NCBI RefSeq assembly: GCF_017303215.1
Contig: NZ_JAEMWU010000001.1
Coordinates: 124,001 to 188,000, forward strand
From: Microbacterium esteraromaticum
Lineage (GTDB): Bacteria; Actinomycetota; Actinomycetes; Actinomycetales; Microbacteriaceae
DNA length: 64,000 nucleotides
Direction: 5' to 3'
The notes below the pieces were generated by a model. It had not been told where the DNA came from. It worked only from the letters and a program-made list of their open reading frames with translations, and did no database searches. The position numbers were made by a program, and so were the translations under genes. Positions 8,722 to 16,783 of the stretch are shown here, piece by piece (position 1 is the first letter of the stretch; each line of letters starts with the position of its first letter).

Positions 8722-9042
8722 TCAGGCGATGACCATCGTGTGATCGACCGCGGGCGCACGGCTGTCGTCGAGGGACCCGATCAGTTGCGCCACACGCAGC
8801 ACGCCGGTCGGCGGATGCTGACGCACTCGCACCCCGAGAGAGCGGATGACCGCCACCGGGTGCGGCGGCCGACGCCACGGCTGCTGCGGGCTCAGGGCAT
8901 CGTCGACCCGTTGCAGAGTGTCGGCGGTGAGACCGGAGGGCAGGGCATCGTGGGCCGCATAGTGGTCGAGGATCTCGTTGATAGTCCAATCAGACGTGAA
9001 ATCCGCGGGATTGGCTGAAGGGCTGGTGCGTGACGGGCTCAT
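8722..9042 (-). CDS. Hypothetical protein
   Basis: 106 residues, mostly hydrophilic, no signal peptide or membrane segment and no recognised domain. A central stretch (DWTINEILDHYAAHDALPSGL) could be helical. It is divergent from the MocR regulator with only 19 bases between the two starts. The ATG at 9042 is 6 nt after CATTCT. It may be a target of the neighbouring regulator, but nothing in the protein says what it does. Confidence 0.55.
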   Translation of the reverse strand: MSPSRTSPSANPADFTSDWTINEILDHYAAHDALPSGLTADTLQRVDDALSPQQPWRRPPHPVAVIRSLGVRVRQHPPTGVLRVAQLIGSLDDSRAPAVDHTMVIA

Positions 9043-9048
9043 TGGACC

Positions 9049-9055
9049 AGAATGT
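9049..9055. promoter_or_regulatory. Overlapping divergent -10 elements
   Basis: On the plus strand GAATGT (9050-9055) lies 6 nt before the MocR ATG. On the minus strand CATTCT (9054-9049) lies 6 nt before the ATG at 9042. The two -10 hexamers overlap, so polymerase could serve only one gene at a time. Confidence 0.4.
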
Positions 9056-9061
9056 GTCGCT

Positions 9062-10510
9062 ATGAGCACAACGAACAGTGCCAATCAGCGGCTGGTGGAC
9101 CACCGCGCGGCCACGGTCGACTCGACGGCGCTGGCCGCACGTCTGGGTCGGTGGGCGCACGGCGACGGCACTCTGTCGGCGCGGCTCGCCGCCGGCATCC
9201 GTTCCCTGATCGACACGGGGGAACTGCGCCCGGGCGATCGCTTGCCGGCCGAGCGGGCGCTGGCGGCCGCCGCGGCCGTCTCGCGCGGCACAGTCGTCGC
9301 GGCTTACGGCGAACTCGCCGAGCGCGGTGCGGTCGAACGCCGCCAGGGCAGCGGCACGCGCATTGCCGGCTCGCAGCTGTCGGCTCCGGGGCGCGGCGGG
9401 CGCGGTGAGGTGCTCTTCTCGGCGCTGCCGAACTCGATCGATCTGCTGCGCACGGTGCCGCGAATCCCCGATCTGGGGGTGCAGGTGATCCGTGCGCACC
9501 ACCCCGACCTCGCCACCGCCCTGCTACCCGAGACCGATCCGGCCGGCCTTCCGGCGCTGCGGGCGCTGATCGCCGACCTGTACACCTCTGAGGGCGCGGC
9601 GACATCACCCGAGCAGATCCTCGTGACCCACGGTGCGCAGCAGGCCATCAGCCTGCTGATCGACGCGCTCGTCTCTCCCGGTGATGTCGTGCTGGCCGAG
9701 GAGGTCACCTGGCCGGGCGTCACCGACAGTGTGCGCCAGCGCGGCGGCATCGTGCACGGCATCCCGATGGGAGACGACGGTCTCGACCCCGTGGCCCTCG
9801 AGGTGGCGATGGCGCGGATGCGGCCCGTGCTGGTCGCCCTGAACCCGCACCATCAGAACCCGACGGGCACGCGGCTGCCCCCGGCCGCACGACGGCGCGT
9901 CGCCGATCTGGCCGCACAGTACGGGGTGGTCGTCGTCGAGGACCGCGTGGTCGCCGGCATCGCCTTCGACGGCGTGATTCCCCCGCCGCTGGTGGCCGAG
10001 CGGGCGGATGCCCCCGTGGTGGTGGTCGAGTCACTTTCGAAATGGGCGTGGGCGGGGCTTCGGATCGGCTGGCTGCGCGCCGACCCCGTGCTCGTGCGAC
10101 GCCTGCGTGGCGCCCGGCAGCTCGCCGACCAGTCCACGAGCATCCCCGGGCAGCTTCTCGCGATGGACCTGCTCGCGCACGCGGGTGAGTTGCGGCGCGA
10201 GGTGGCTCGCGAGCACTACGCCCGGCTCGGGCTGCTGCGTGAGCTCATGGCCCGCCACCTGCCCGAATGGAGCTTCGTCGAGCCGCGCGGCGGGCTCTCG
10301 CTGTGGGCGCGGCTTCCGATCGGATCGGCGGATGCCCTCGCCCGGGTCGCGGCGGTGCATGGCGTCTCGGTGGCGGGCAGTGGCGAGTTCGCCGCATCGA
10401 CGTCGCCGGACGACCACATCCGCATTCCGTTCACCGCGCCCGATGACGTGCTGACCGAAGGGGTGCGCCGGCTGGGCGCCGCCTGGGCCCAGTACCGCGC
10501 GACGCTCTGA
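9062..10510 (+). CDS. MocR/GntR-type PLP-dependent regulator
   Basis: 482 residues: an N-terminal GntR winged helix (residues about 15-85, with LRPGDRLPAERALAAAA and SRGTVVAAYGELAERG), a linker, and a C-terminal class-I aminotransferase fold. The PLP lysine is in VESLSKWAWAGLRIGW, and the Asp region is VVVEDRVV. MocR proteins act as transcription factors that sense PLP or an amino-acid-like effector; many control vitamin B6 genes (PdxR), but no pdx gene is adjacent, so a specific name is not given. The start at 9062 fits the winged helix and the promoter spacing better than an upstream in-frame start. Confidence 0.88.
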   Translation: MSTTNSANQRLVDHRAATVDSTALAARLGRWAHGDGTLSARLAAGIRSLIDTGELRPGDRLPAERALAAAAAVSRGTVVAAYGELAERGAVERRQGSGTRIAGSQLSAPGRGGRGEVLFSALPNSIDLLRTVPRIPDLGVQVIRAHHPDLATALLPETDPAGLPALRALIADLYTSEGAATSPEQILVTHGAQQAISLLIDALVSPGDVVLAEEVTWPGVTDSVRQRGGIVHGIPMGDDGLDPVALEVAMARMRPVLVALNPHHQNPTGTRLPPAARRRVADLAAQYGVVVVEDRVVAGIAFDGVIPPPLVAERADAPVVVVESLSKWAWAGLRIGWLRADPVLVRRLRGARQLADQSTSIPGQLLAMDLLAHAGELRREVAREHYARLGLLRELMARHLPEWSFVEPRGGLSLWARLPIGSADALARVAAVHGVSVAGSGEFAASTSPDDHIRIPFTAPDDVLTEGVRRLGAAWAQYRATL

Positions 10511-10525
10511 CGCGCGAGGTTCCCG

Positions 10526-11131
10526 TCAGTGCGCGACGGCGGGTACGCGCGGGGCACCGTTCCGATCGTGCACGGCGTCGCGCTCGCCGAGCGCTGCGGC
10601 GCGGTCGAGCCAGCCCTCGATACGCGCGGGAGGTGCAGTCTTCACCCCCAGCATCCGATGCGTACGCACCGAGCGGATGCCGACCAGCTTCATCGTGTTG
10701 CGCACCACCTGGGTCTGTGCGGGCACGCCGGTGATGGGCGTGAAGAACCACGGGGTGTCGGCGAGCAACAACAGGCGGCCGCGGTTCGCGCCGACCAGAC
10801 CGATCGGCAGACCCGCGGGGCTGTAGCGGTACTCCTGCTGCGGCAGGAGGGCCCGGTCGAAGAATCCCTTCAGCACCGCAGGCACACCGCCCCACCACAG
10901 CGGGGCGGCGATGACGACGTTGCTGGCCTCGTGCAGGGCGGCCTTCGCCTCGACGAGGTCGGGCTCGAGCGTCATGCGCTGCCGGTACCCGAAACGCAGG
11001 TGCGGGTCGAAGTCGAGGTCGCGCAGGGCGAGCAGGCGCGCGTCTCCGTGCGCTGCGACGTAGCGGCGGGAGAGCTCGGCGGTGAGCGAGCGGTCGTCGG
11101 GGTGGCCGTCGATGACGAGGGTGGAGGCCAT
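10526..11131 (-). CDS. NAD(P)H-dependent flavodoxin-fold oxidoreductase
   Basis: 201 residues. The opening STLVIDGHPDDRSLTAELSRRY is the flavin-phosphate region of the flavodoxin-like quinone reductase family (KefF/MdaB/NQO-like). PLWWGGVPAVLKGFFDRALL is the conserved central motif that shapes the active site. It likely reduces quinones or related electrophiles by two electrons using FMN or FAD. It is divergent from a TetR regulator, with two palindromic operators between them, so it is probably induced when that repressor meets its ligand. Confidence 0.85.
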   Translation of the reverse strand: MASTLVIDGHPDDRSLTAELSRRYVAAHGDARLLALRDLDFDPHLRFGYRQRMTLEPDLVEAKAALHEASNVVIAAPLWWGGVPAVLKGFFDRALLPQQEYRYSPAGLPIGLVGANRGRLLLLADTPWFFTPITGVPAQTQVVRNTMKLVGIRSVRTHRMLGVKTAPPARIEGWLDRAAALGERDAVHDRNGAPRVPAVAH

Positions 11132-11144
11132 GCGGATTCCAATC

Positions 11145-11175
11145 TTGACAGTGTCTATTTGATTGACAGTGTCAA
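11145..11175. promoter_or_regulatory. Two tandem TetR-type operators
   Basis: TTGACA-G-TGTCAA at 11163-11175 is a near-perfect 13-base palindrome. A second copy, TTGACAGTGTCTA, lies at 11145-11157, centre to centre 18 bases apart. Both sit between the divergent oxidoreductase and TetR starts and are the obvious binding sites for the TetR product. Confidence 0.65.
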
Positions 11176-11186
11176 GATAAGGAACA

Positions 11187-11762
11187 ATGTTGCGCGTGTC
11201 AAGTTCTCGAGCGGCCTACCATCACGGAGATCTCGCGCACGCGCTGGAAGCCGCGGCGATGCAGTTGCTCGCCGACAAGCCCGCCACCGAGATCAGCCTG
11301 CGCGAGGTCGCGCGCGCGGCCGATGTCAGCCACAACGCGCCATACCACCACTTCTCCGACAGGCGCGGGCTGCTCAAGACCCTCGCCGAGCGCAGCATGG
11401 CCGAACTCGTCGACGACGTGCGGGCCACCCTCGCCGCCGCACCGGACGCGACGGCGGCACTGATCACTGGCGGACAGGCCTACATCCGCTTCGCCGTCGA
11501 ACGCCCCCATGCGTTCGACGTGATCTACGACCCGACCGTGTGCATTCCCGGCGCCCCCACCGAGACCATGGCGCCGCTCATCGACGAGCTCGAGACGTTG
11601 CTCGGTGGCGCGGTTGTCAACGCCGGCCTGCACGAGAGTGCCCTCACCGCGTGCTGGGGACTCGTGCACGGACTCGGCACGCTCGCCGCGGCCGGGCACT
11701 TCCCCCTCGACGTGGCGACGACCTCGTTCGAATCCGCGGTGCGGGCGATGCTAGCGCGCTGA
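11187..11762 (+). CDS. TetR/AcrR family regulator
   Basis: 191 residues. The N-terminal helix-turn-helix (residues 8-55) reads HHGDLAHALEAAAMQLLADKP with the recognition region SLREVARAADVSHNAPYHHFSDRRGLL; the ligand-binding domain begins near residue 80 and contains AYIRFAVERPHAFDVIYDP, typical of the TetR_C_33 type. It is probably an autorepressor that also controls the divergent oxidoreductase. Its last 12 bases overlap the convergent sixA gene. Confidence 0.9.
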   Translation: MLRVSSSRAAYHHGDLAHALEAAAMQLLADKPATEISLREVARAADVSHNAPYHHFSDRRGLLKTLAERSMAELVDDVRATLAAAPDATAALITGGQAYIRFAVERPHAFDVIYDPTVCIPGAPTETMAPLIDELETLLGGAVVNAGLHESALTACWGLVHGLGTLAAAGHFPLDVATTSFESAVRAMLAR

Positions 11763-12239
11763 CCGCCCCGCGGGCGTGCGCAGCTGCACCAGCCGACCCG
11801 ACCCCTCGATCAGTTCGGCCCACGAGTCGACGTCGACGAGGCACTCCGCGACGGCACACGTCGGAAACTCGACGAACGCGCCGGTGAGCTCGGCGACAGC
11901 ATCCTGCATGCCCGGGTTGTGCCCCACGAGCATCGCAACCTCGGCCTCATCGGGCAGGCGCGAGGCCGCCGCCAGGATCGAACGCGCCGACGCCGCGTAC
12001 AGCAACGGTTCCTGCACGACCTCGACGCCCTGCGCGGCGGCGTACTCGGCCGCCGTGGTGCGTGCCCGCACGGCCGTGCTCGAAACGATGCGAGCCAGGT
12101 GGATACCCTCATCAAGCAGCCTGCGGGCCATCAGCGGCGCATCGCGCCGGCCACGGTCATTCAAGGGCCGGTCATGATCGGCCAGCGACGCATCGCCCCA
12201 GTCGGACTTCGCGTGGCGGGCCAGCAGCAGCGTCTTCAC
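11751..12239 (-). CDS. SixA-type histidine phosphatase
   Basis: 162-residue small phosphoglycerate-mutase-like phosphatase. The catalytic RHA motif is LLLARHAKSDW near residue 9, a second Arg is in STAVRARTTAAEY, and the later His is in LVGHNPGMQD. SixA enzymes remove phosphate from phosphohistidine proteins; the substrate here is unknown. The GTG start is 6 nt after GACAAT. It overlaps the tetR gene tail by 12 bases in convergent orientation. Confidence 0.85.
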   Translation of the reverse strand: MKTLLLARHAKSDWGDASLADHDRPLNDRGRRDAPLMARRLLDEGIHLARIVSSTAVRARTTAAEYAAAQGVEVVQEPLLYAASARSILAAASRLPDEAEVAMLVGHNPGMQDAVAELTGAFVEFPTCAVAECLVDVDSWAELIEGSGRLVQLRTPAGRSAR

Positions 12240-12245
12240 GCCACC

Positions 12246-12251
12246 ATTGTC
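12246..12251 (-). promoter_or_regulatory. -10-like element of sixA
   Basis: GACAAT on the minus strand, six bases, then GTG at 12239. It follows the leaderless spacing. Confidence 0.35.
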
Positions 12252-12319
12252 ACACTCGACTGCCCTGGGTTCGGCAACCCTGGACTTGCCTTCCCGGGCG
12301 GTCGAGCGTCAGCATCCGA

Positions 12320-13588
12320 TCAGGCCATCGCGGCCGCGGCGACCTCGTCCTCGCTGGTCGCGACCAACTGACCGCACGCACCGTCGATCTCCTTGCCGCG
12401 GGTGTCGCGCAGAGTCGTGGGAATGCCCGCATCGTTCAGGCGCCGCACGAACTCGTCCTGGACGGCCTTGTCGGATGCCGTCCAGATCGACCCCGGCGTG
12501 GGGTTCAACGGGATGGGGTTCACGTGCACCCAGCCGCGACCGCGCGAGTTGAGCTTGGACGCCAGCAGGTCGGCGCGCCACGGATGGTCGTTCATGTCCT
12601 TGATCAGCGCGTACTCGATCGACACACGGCGCCCGGTCTTGTCGAAGTACTCGCGGGCCGCGTCGAGCGCCTCGCCGACCTTCCAGCGCGAGTTCACCGG
12701 GATCAGCTCATCGCGCAGCTCATCGTCGGGCGCATGCAGCGAGAGGGCGAAGGTGACCGGGATGTCCTCATCGGCGAGCTTCTTGATCGCCGGCACCAGG
12801 CCGACGGTCGACACGGTGATGCCGCGGGCACTCATGCCGAGGCCATCCGGCTGCGGGCCGACCATGATGCGCACGGCATCCATCACCCGCTTGTAGTTGG
12901 CGAGCGGCTCACCCATGCCCATGAAGACGATGTTGCTGACACGCTCCATGCTGTGGTCGCTGGCCTTCTTGCCGCCCAGACCGCCCTCGGCGATCAAACG
13001 GTTCGCACGCACGATCTGCTCGATGATCTCGGCGGTCGACATGTTGCGGGTCAGTCCCGCCTGTCCGGTCGCGCAGAACGGACAGTTCATGCCGCAGCCG
13101 GCCTGGCTCGACACACACAGGGTGATCCGCCCCGGGTAGCGCATCAGCACCGACTCGACCAGGGCACCGTCGTGCAGGCGCCACAGGAACTTGATCGTGT
13201 CGCCACGGTCCGTCTCGAGGCGCTTGACCTCGGTCAGCAGCGGCGGCAGCATGCCCGCCACGAGCTCGTCGCGCTGCGCCGCAGGCAGGTCGGTCATCTG
13301 CGCGGGGTCGGACGTGTAGTGCGTGAAGTAATGCGTCGACAGCTGCTTGGCCCGGAACCCGGGCAGGCCCAGCTCCTTGACCTTCTCGACCCGCTCGGCG
13401 GGGGTCAGATCGGCCAGGTGCACGGGAGGCTTGCCGCGCTTGGGGCTGGCGAACTGCAGCAGCGGCCGACCTTCGGCATCCTTCTGCTGCGTCCATCCCT
13501 CGGTCTTGGGGCGCACCTGGGTGCGCGCAGATCCGGTGGCGCGCACCGGGGTGGAACGGGGGCGCGAGTTCTCATCGGATGCTGACAT
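12320..13588 (-). CDS. rlmN: 23S rRNA (adenine-2503-C2)-methyltransferase RlmN
   Basis: 422-residue radical-SAM enzyme that methylates C2 of A2503 in 23S rRNA (and A37 of some tRNAs in the family). The cluster motif C-x3-C-x2-C is in [18 protein letters not shown]. Further marks are [25 protein letters not shown] and SLHAPDD; a late Cys occurs in [16 protein letters not shown]. The N-terminal 45 residues are a basic, Pro-rich extension. The ATG is 6 nt after TACCCT. It is divergent from the aldolase gene. Confidence 0.95.
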   Translation of the reverse strand: MSASDENSRPRSTPVRATGSARTQVRPKTEGWTQQKDAEGRPLLQFASPKRGKPPVHLADLTPAERVEKVKELGLPGFRAKQLSTHYFTHYTSDPAQMTDLPAAQRDELVAGMLPPLLTEVKRLETDRGDTIKFLWRLHDGALVESVLMRYPGRITLCVSSQAGCGMNCPFCATGQAGLTRNMSTAEIIEQIVRANRLIAEGGLGGKKASDHSMERVSNIVFMGMGEPLANYKRVMDAVRIMVGPQPDGLGMSARGITVSTVGLVPAIKKLADEDIPVTFALSLHAPDDELRDELIPVNSRWKVGEALDAAREYFDKTGRRVSIEYALIKDMNDHPWRADLLASKLNSRGRGWVHVNPIPLNPTPGSIWTASDKAVQDEFVRRLNDAGIPTTLRDTRGKEIDGACGQLVATSEDEVAAAAMA

Positions 13589-13594
13589 GTCTCC

Positions 13595-13600
13595 AGGGTA
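13595..13600 (-). promoter_or_regulatory. -10 element of rlmN (leaderless)
   Basis: TACCCT on the minus strand followed by ggagac and the ATG at 13588. The spacer looks like a ribosome binding site but sits directly against the start codon, as expected for a leaderless message. Confidence 0.5.
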
Positions 13601-13620
13601 CGGGAGCCACCTGCGTAAAG

Positions 13621-13638
13621 AACTTGTAATTACAAGTT
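13621..13638. promoter_or_regulatory. 18-base perfect palindrome, likely operator of eda
   Basis: AACTTGTAATTACAAGTT is a perfect AT-rich palindrome in a GC-rich context. It covers the best -35 (TTGTAA, 13624-13629) of a promoter whose -10 is GAGAAT (13647-13652) at 17-base spacing. This is the position of a repressor operator; the AT-rich dyad is of the kind bound by GntR-type repressors. No regulator gene is adjacent. Confidence 0.6.
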
Positions 13639-13674
13639 AGGGCGGGGAGAATGGAACAGACGAACGGAGCCTTC

Positions 13675-14313
13675 ATGACCGACCGCCTCGCCCGCACGCG
13701 CCAGACCGGCGTCCTCGCCGTCCTGCGCGCCCCCTCCCCCGAGAGCGCCCTCGACGCCGCCGAGGCGATCATCCGCGGAGGGATCACCGGCATCGAGGTG
13801 ACCTACTCCACCCCCGACGCGCCCGCCGTCATCCGCGAGCTCATCGCCCGCCACGGCGAGCGCGCCCACATCGGCGCCGGCACCGTCACCACCCCCGCGC
13901 AGGCCGCGGCCGCCGCCGACGCCGGAGCAGAATTCCTCGTCAGCCCCGGCACACTGCCCGACCTCACCCGCGCGATGCTCGACACCGGCACCGTCGTCAT
14001 GACCGGCGCACTGACGCCGACCGAGGTGATGACGGCGCTCGACCTGGGCGTCGACGTCGTCAAGATCTTCCCGGCATCCCTCGGCGGCCCCTCGTACCTC
14101 GGGGCGCTGCGCGGTCCGTTCCCGGACGCGCCACTCATGCCCACCGGCGGCGTGAAGCCCGACAATCTCGCCGATTGGTTCGGCGCGGGGGCCGTGGCCG
14201 TGGGCGCCGGAGGCGACCTCGCCAATGGCGCGTCGATCGCAGCATCCGACTGGGCCGATCTCGAGGCCCGCTCCGCCCGCTTCGCCGAGGCCCTCGCCGC
14301 CGTCCGCGCCTGA
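13675..14313 (+). CDS. eda: KDPG/KHG aldolase
   Basis: 212-residue class-I aldolase that splits 2-keto-3-deoxy-6-phosphogluconate (or 4-hydroxy-2-oxoglutarate) to pyruvate plus an aldehyde. The catalytic Glu is in GITGIEVTYSTPDA and the Schiff-base Lys in VDVVKIFPAS; the phosphate loop is LMPTGGVKPDN. The start at 13675 has GGAG 5 nt upstream. The ATG at 13651 would lie before the transcription start predicted from the -35/-10 pair, so the later start was chosen. It stands alone, without a sugar-acid kinase, so its pathway partner is elsewhere. Confidence 0.88.
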   Translation: MTDRLARTRQTGVLAVLRAPSPESALDAAEAIIRGGITGIEVTYSTPDAPAVIRELIARHGERAHIGAGTVTTPAQAAAAADAGAEFLVSPGTLPDLTRAMLDTGTVVMTGALTPTEVMTALDLGVDVVKIFPASLGGPSYLGALRGPFPDAPLMPTGGVKPDNLADWFGAGAVAVGAGGDLANGASIAASDWADLEARSARFAEALAAVRA

Positions 14314-14367
14314 CATCCGGCGCGGCGGCGCCACGGCGGCTGACTGGCTAGCCGGCGGGCCGCTCCG

Positions 14368-14458
14368 GTCGCACTTACTCCCGCATCCTCGTGCCGCCCA
14401 CCCACTCCAGTCGCACTTTCTCCCGCATCCGGGCGCTCGAAGCGGGAGAAACTGCGAC
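14368..14458. repeat. Intergenic palindrome, family D
   Basis: Direct repeats gtcgcactt(a/t)ctcccgcatcc at 14368-14388 and 14410-14430, followed by an inverted copy at 14442-14458. The second and third arms form a 17-bp stem with one mismatch and a 15-base loop. It lies between convergent genes and may act as a two-way terminator. Confidence 0.7.
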
Positions 14459-14484
14459 GGGAATGCCAGCGGCCAACGCAGACA

Positions 14485-14523
14485 CCAGCGGCCGACGGCG
14501 CACGAAGCGCCGCCGGCCGCTGG
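14485..14523. terminator. Hairpin between convergent eda and SDR genes
   Basis: A 16-bp stem (ccagcggccgacggcg with its complement at 14508-14523, one mismatch) and a 7-base loop lie 22 bases past the SDR stop on the minus strand. There is no T-run. The left arm is itself partly duplicated just upstream. Confidence 0.55.
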
Positions 14524-14545
14524 GGTACCCGTCCGAGACGGAGCG

Positions 14546-15376
14546 TCAGTCCAGGAAGATGTCCGGGAACAGCCGATCGTCCGGGGTGCCGGGGACGGCC
14601 GCGTACTTCGAGAAGTCCGTGACGCCGTCGGCCTCGAGCACGTCCTCGACGATCAGCGTCTGGCCGGTGTACTCGCGCGACGGCTTGGTCAGCACGGCGT
14701 AGGCCGCGTCGGCGTAGACCTCGGGGGTGCGGCTGGCGGCCATCACCTTGTCACCACCGAGCAGGTTCTGCACCGCGGCGGTCGCGATCGTCGTGCGCGG
14801 CCACAGCGTGTTGGCGGCGATGCCGTCGGCGGCGAACTCCGCGGCCAATCCCAGCGTCGCCATCGTCATGCCGTACTTGGCCAGCGTGTAGCCGGTGTGC
14901 GCACCGAGCCACTTCGGCGAGATGTTCAGCGGCGGCGACAGCGAGAGGATGTGCGGGTTGCTCGCCTCACGCAGCACCGGCACCGCGGCGCGCGAGAGCA
15001 TGAACGTTCCGCGCACGTTGACGTCCTGCATGAGGTCGTACTTCTTGGCGGCGAGATCGGTCGAACGCGACAGGTCGATGACGCTGGCATTGTTGATCAC
15101 GATGTCGATGCCGCCGAACTCACCCTCGGTCTTGAGCACGGCACCGGTGATGTCGTCATCGTCGCGCACATCGCCGACGATCGGCAGCGCCTGGCCGCCG
15201 GCCGCACGGATCGCCTCGGCCGCCGTATGTACGGTTCCCTCGAGCTTCGGATGCGGGCTGTCGGTCTTCGCGAGCATCGCGATGTTCGCCCCGTCGGCCG
15301 CTGCCCGCAGCGCGATCGCGAGGCCGATGCCGCGGCTACCGCCCGACATGAGGATGGTCTTTCCTGCCAGAGACAT
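14546..15376 (-). CDS. Short-chain dehydrogenase (HSDL2-like)
   Basis: 276-residue NAD(P)-dependent oxidoreductase. The nucleotide-binding Gly motif is SGGSRGIGLAIA, the NNAS motif is VINNASVIDLS, and the catalytic Tyr-x3-Lys is GYTLAKYGMT. The long early segment after the Gly motif (AKTDSPHPKLEGTVHTAA) and PLNISPKWLGAHTGYTLAK are typical of the hydroxysteroid-dehydrogenase-like-2 group, whose substrates are poorly known. A clear AGGAG precedes the ATG at 15376. It lies 32 bases after another SDR gene on the same strand, suggesting an acyl-CoA or fatty-acid related operon. Confidence 0.88.
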   Translation of the reverse strand: MSLAGKTILMSGGSRGIGLAIALRAAADGANIAMLAKTDSPHPKLEGTVHTAAEAIRAAGGQALPIVGDVRDDDDITGAVLKTEGEFGGIDIVINNASVIDLSRSTDLAAKKYDLMQDVNVRGTFMLSRAAVPVLREASNPHILSLSPPLNISPKWLGAHTGYTLAKYGMTMATLGLAAEFAADGIAANTLWPRTTIATAAVQNLLGGDKVMAASRTPEVYADAAYAVLTKPSREYTGQTLIVEDVLEADGVTDFSKYAAVPGTPDDRLFPDIFLD

Positions 15377-15408
15377 GTTCACTCCTGTTCGTGTCGCGTG
15401 ACGCGGGT

Positions 15409-16170
15409 TTACTTCGGGGCCATGCGGATGGCGCCGTCGAGACGGATGGTCTCGCCGTTGAGATAGCCGTTGGCGACGATGCTCTCGACGAGTGCGGCGT
15501 ACTCGTCGGGCTTTCCGAGTCGCGCCGGGTACGGCACTTGCTGGCCCAGCGAGTCCTGCGCGGCCTGCGGAAGCCCCGCGAGCATCGGGGTCTCCATGAT
15601 CCCGGGGGCGATCGTGCACACGCGGATGCCGTGGCGGGCGAGCTCGCGGGCGATGGGCAGGGTCATCGCGTGCACGCCGCCCTTCGAGGCCGAGTAGGCG
15701 GGCTGGCCGATCTGGCCGTCGAAGGCCGCGACGCTGGCGGTGTTGACGATGACGCCGCGGTCGCCGCCCTCGGTGGGCTCGTTCTGCGCGATGACGGCGG
15801 ATGCCTGCGAGATGACGTTGAAGGTGCCGACGAGGTTGATGCGGACGACCCGCTCGAACGCATCGAGGTCGGTCGGGTTGGCGTCGCGATCGAGCACTTT
15901 GGCGGGCGGGGCGATGCCGGCGCAGTTGACGACGACGCGCAGCGGTGCGATCGCCTGGGCGGATGCCACGGCCGCAGCGATCTGGTCGGGATCGGTCACA
16001 TCAGCCGGGGCGAAGATACCGCCCAGTTCGGCGGCGATCTCCTCACCGTTCGAGGTGGGCAAGTCAACGATCGTGACCTGCGCTCCGGCTGCGGCGAGCC
16101 GCCGCGCAGTGGCCAGACCGAGACCGCTGGCGCCGCCTGTGATGAGGGCGCCCTGTCCGGTGATCTGCAT
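15409..16170 (-). CDS. Short-chain dehydrogenase, 3-hydroxyacyl-CoA dehydrogenase type II-like
   Basis: 253 residues. Gly motif TGGASGLGLAT, Asp in TIVDLPTS favouring NAD, NCAG at VVNCAGIAPP, and active site YSASKGGVHAMT. The sequence order FDGQIGQPAYSASKGGV and IAPGIMETPML matches the 17beta-HSD10/3-hydroxyacyl-CoA dehydrogenase type 2 group, which oxidises short 3-hydroxyacyl-CoAs in fatty-acid or branched-chain amino-acid breakdown. AAAGGAG lies 7 nt before the ATG. It is first in a two-gene operon. Confidence 0.88.
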   Translation of the reverse strand: MQITGQGALITGGASGLGLATARRLAAAGAQVTIVDLPTSNGEEIAAELGGIFAPADVTDPDQIAAAVASAQAIAPLRVVVNCAGIAPPAKVLDRDANPTDLDAFERVVRINLVGTFNVISQASAVIAQNEPTEGGDRGVIVNTASVAAFDGQIGQPAYSASKGGVHAMTLPIARELARHGIRVCTIAPGIMETPMLAGLPQAAQDSLGQQVPYPARLGKPDEYAALVESIVANGYLNGETIRLDGAIRMAPK

Positions 16171-16294
16171 CGTGTTCTCCTTTGAAACGGCACGGCACCT
16201 GAGCCCGGCGTCGCGTGCGACTGAGTCTCAGCATACGTGGTTCCGAGTACCGCCACTACTGGCGGATCTCTCGCGAGGGGCGGATGCTGAGTGC

Positions 16295-16664
16295 ATGGAC
16301 CTGCGTCGCAAGCGAGCCTACGACACCCCCTCGACCGAAGACGGGTTCCGCGTGCTGGTCGACCGGCTGTGGCCGAGAGGGCTCTCGAAGCAGAACGCAG
16401 AGATCGACCTGTGGGCCAAGGACGTCACACCGACCGCCGAGTTGCGTCGGGAATGGCACGCGGCCCCGGCATCCGATTTCGAGATCTACGCAGCGCGCTA
16501 TCGCGCACAGTTGGCCGCGCTCGTCCGCGAGCGCGCTGCGCGCGCTCGCGGACGAGCTGCGCGAGCATCCGGTCGTCACGCTCGTCTACGCCGCGCGTGA
16601 CACCGAGCACAACCACGTCATCGTCCTGGAGCAGGCCCTGCTTTCCTCCTCTCCCTTCCGCTGA
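16295..16664 (+). pseudogene. DUF488 family gene with a frameshift
   Basis: The first part (from ATG 16295) reads MDLRRKRAYDTPSTEDGFRV through WPRGLSK and AKDVTPTAELRREW, a clear DUF488 protein. The family's C-terminal part (ALADELREHPVVTLVYAARD, EHNHVIVLEQALL) continues in a different frame and stops at 16664. The shift falls inside a perfect 17-bp inverted repeat with a 5-base loop (16519-16535/16541-16557). One surplus base (or two missing) would join the halves into a full-length protein of about 120 residues. Either the gene is broken or the hairpin caused a sequencing error. Its stop codon lies in the family A repeat. Confidence 0.75.
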
Positions 16665-16727
16665 GAAACCACTTCCCGTATGAGAAATCACCTCAGACGT
16701 GGTTTCTCGAGCGGGATGTGGTTTCTT
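16652..16727. repeat. Intergenic palindrome, family A, copy 1
   Basis: Four arms: gagaaaccac (16663-16672), gagaaatcac (16682-16691), gtggtttctc (16699-16708) and gtggtttctt (16718-16727), with short spacers containing cccgt/cggga. Bases 16652-16679 are a perfect inverted copy of 17608-17635 on the far side of the next gene. Confidence 0.85.
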
Positions 16728-16783
16728 ACAGCGGCGCAGGGCGCGCGGCGCAGGTGAGGGCGAGGGCGGGGAGAATGAGGGGT

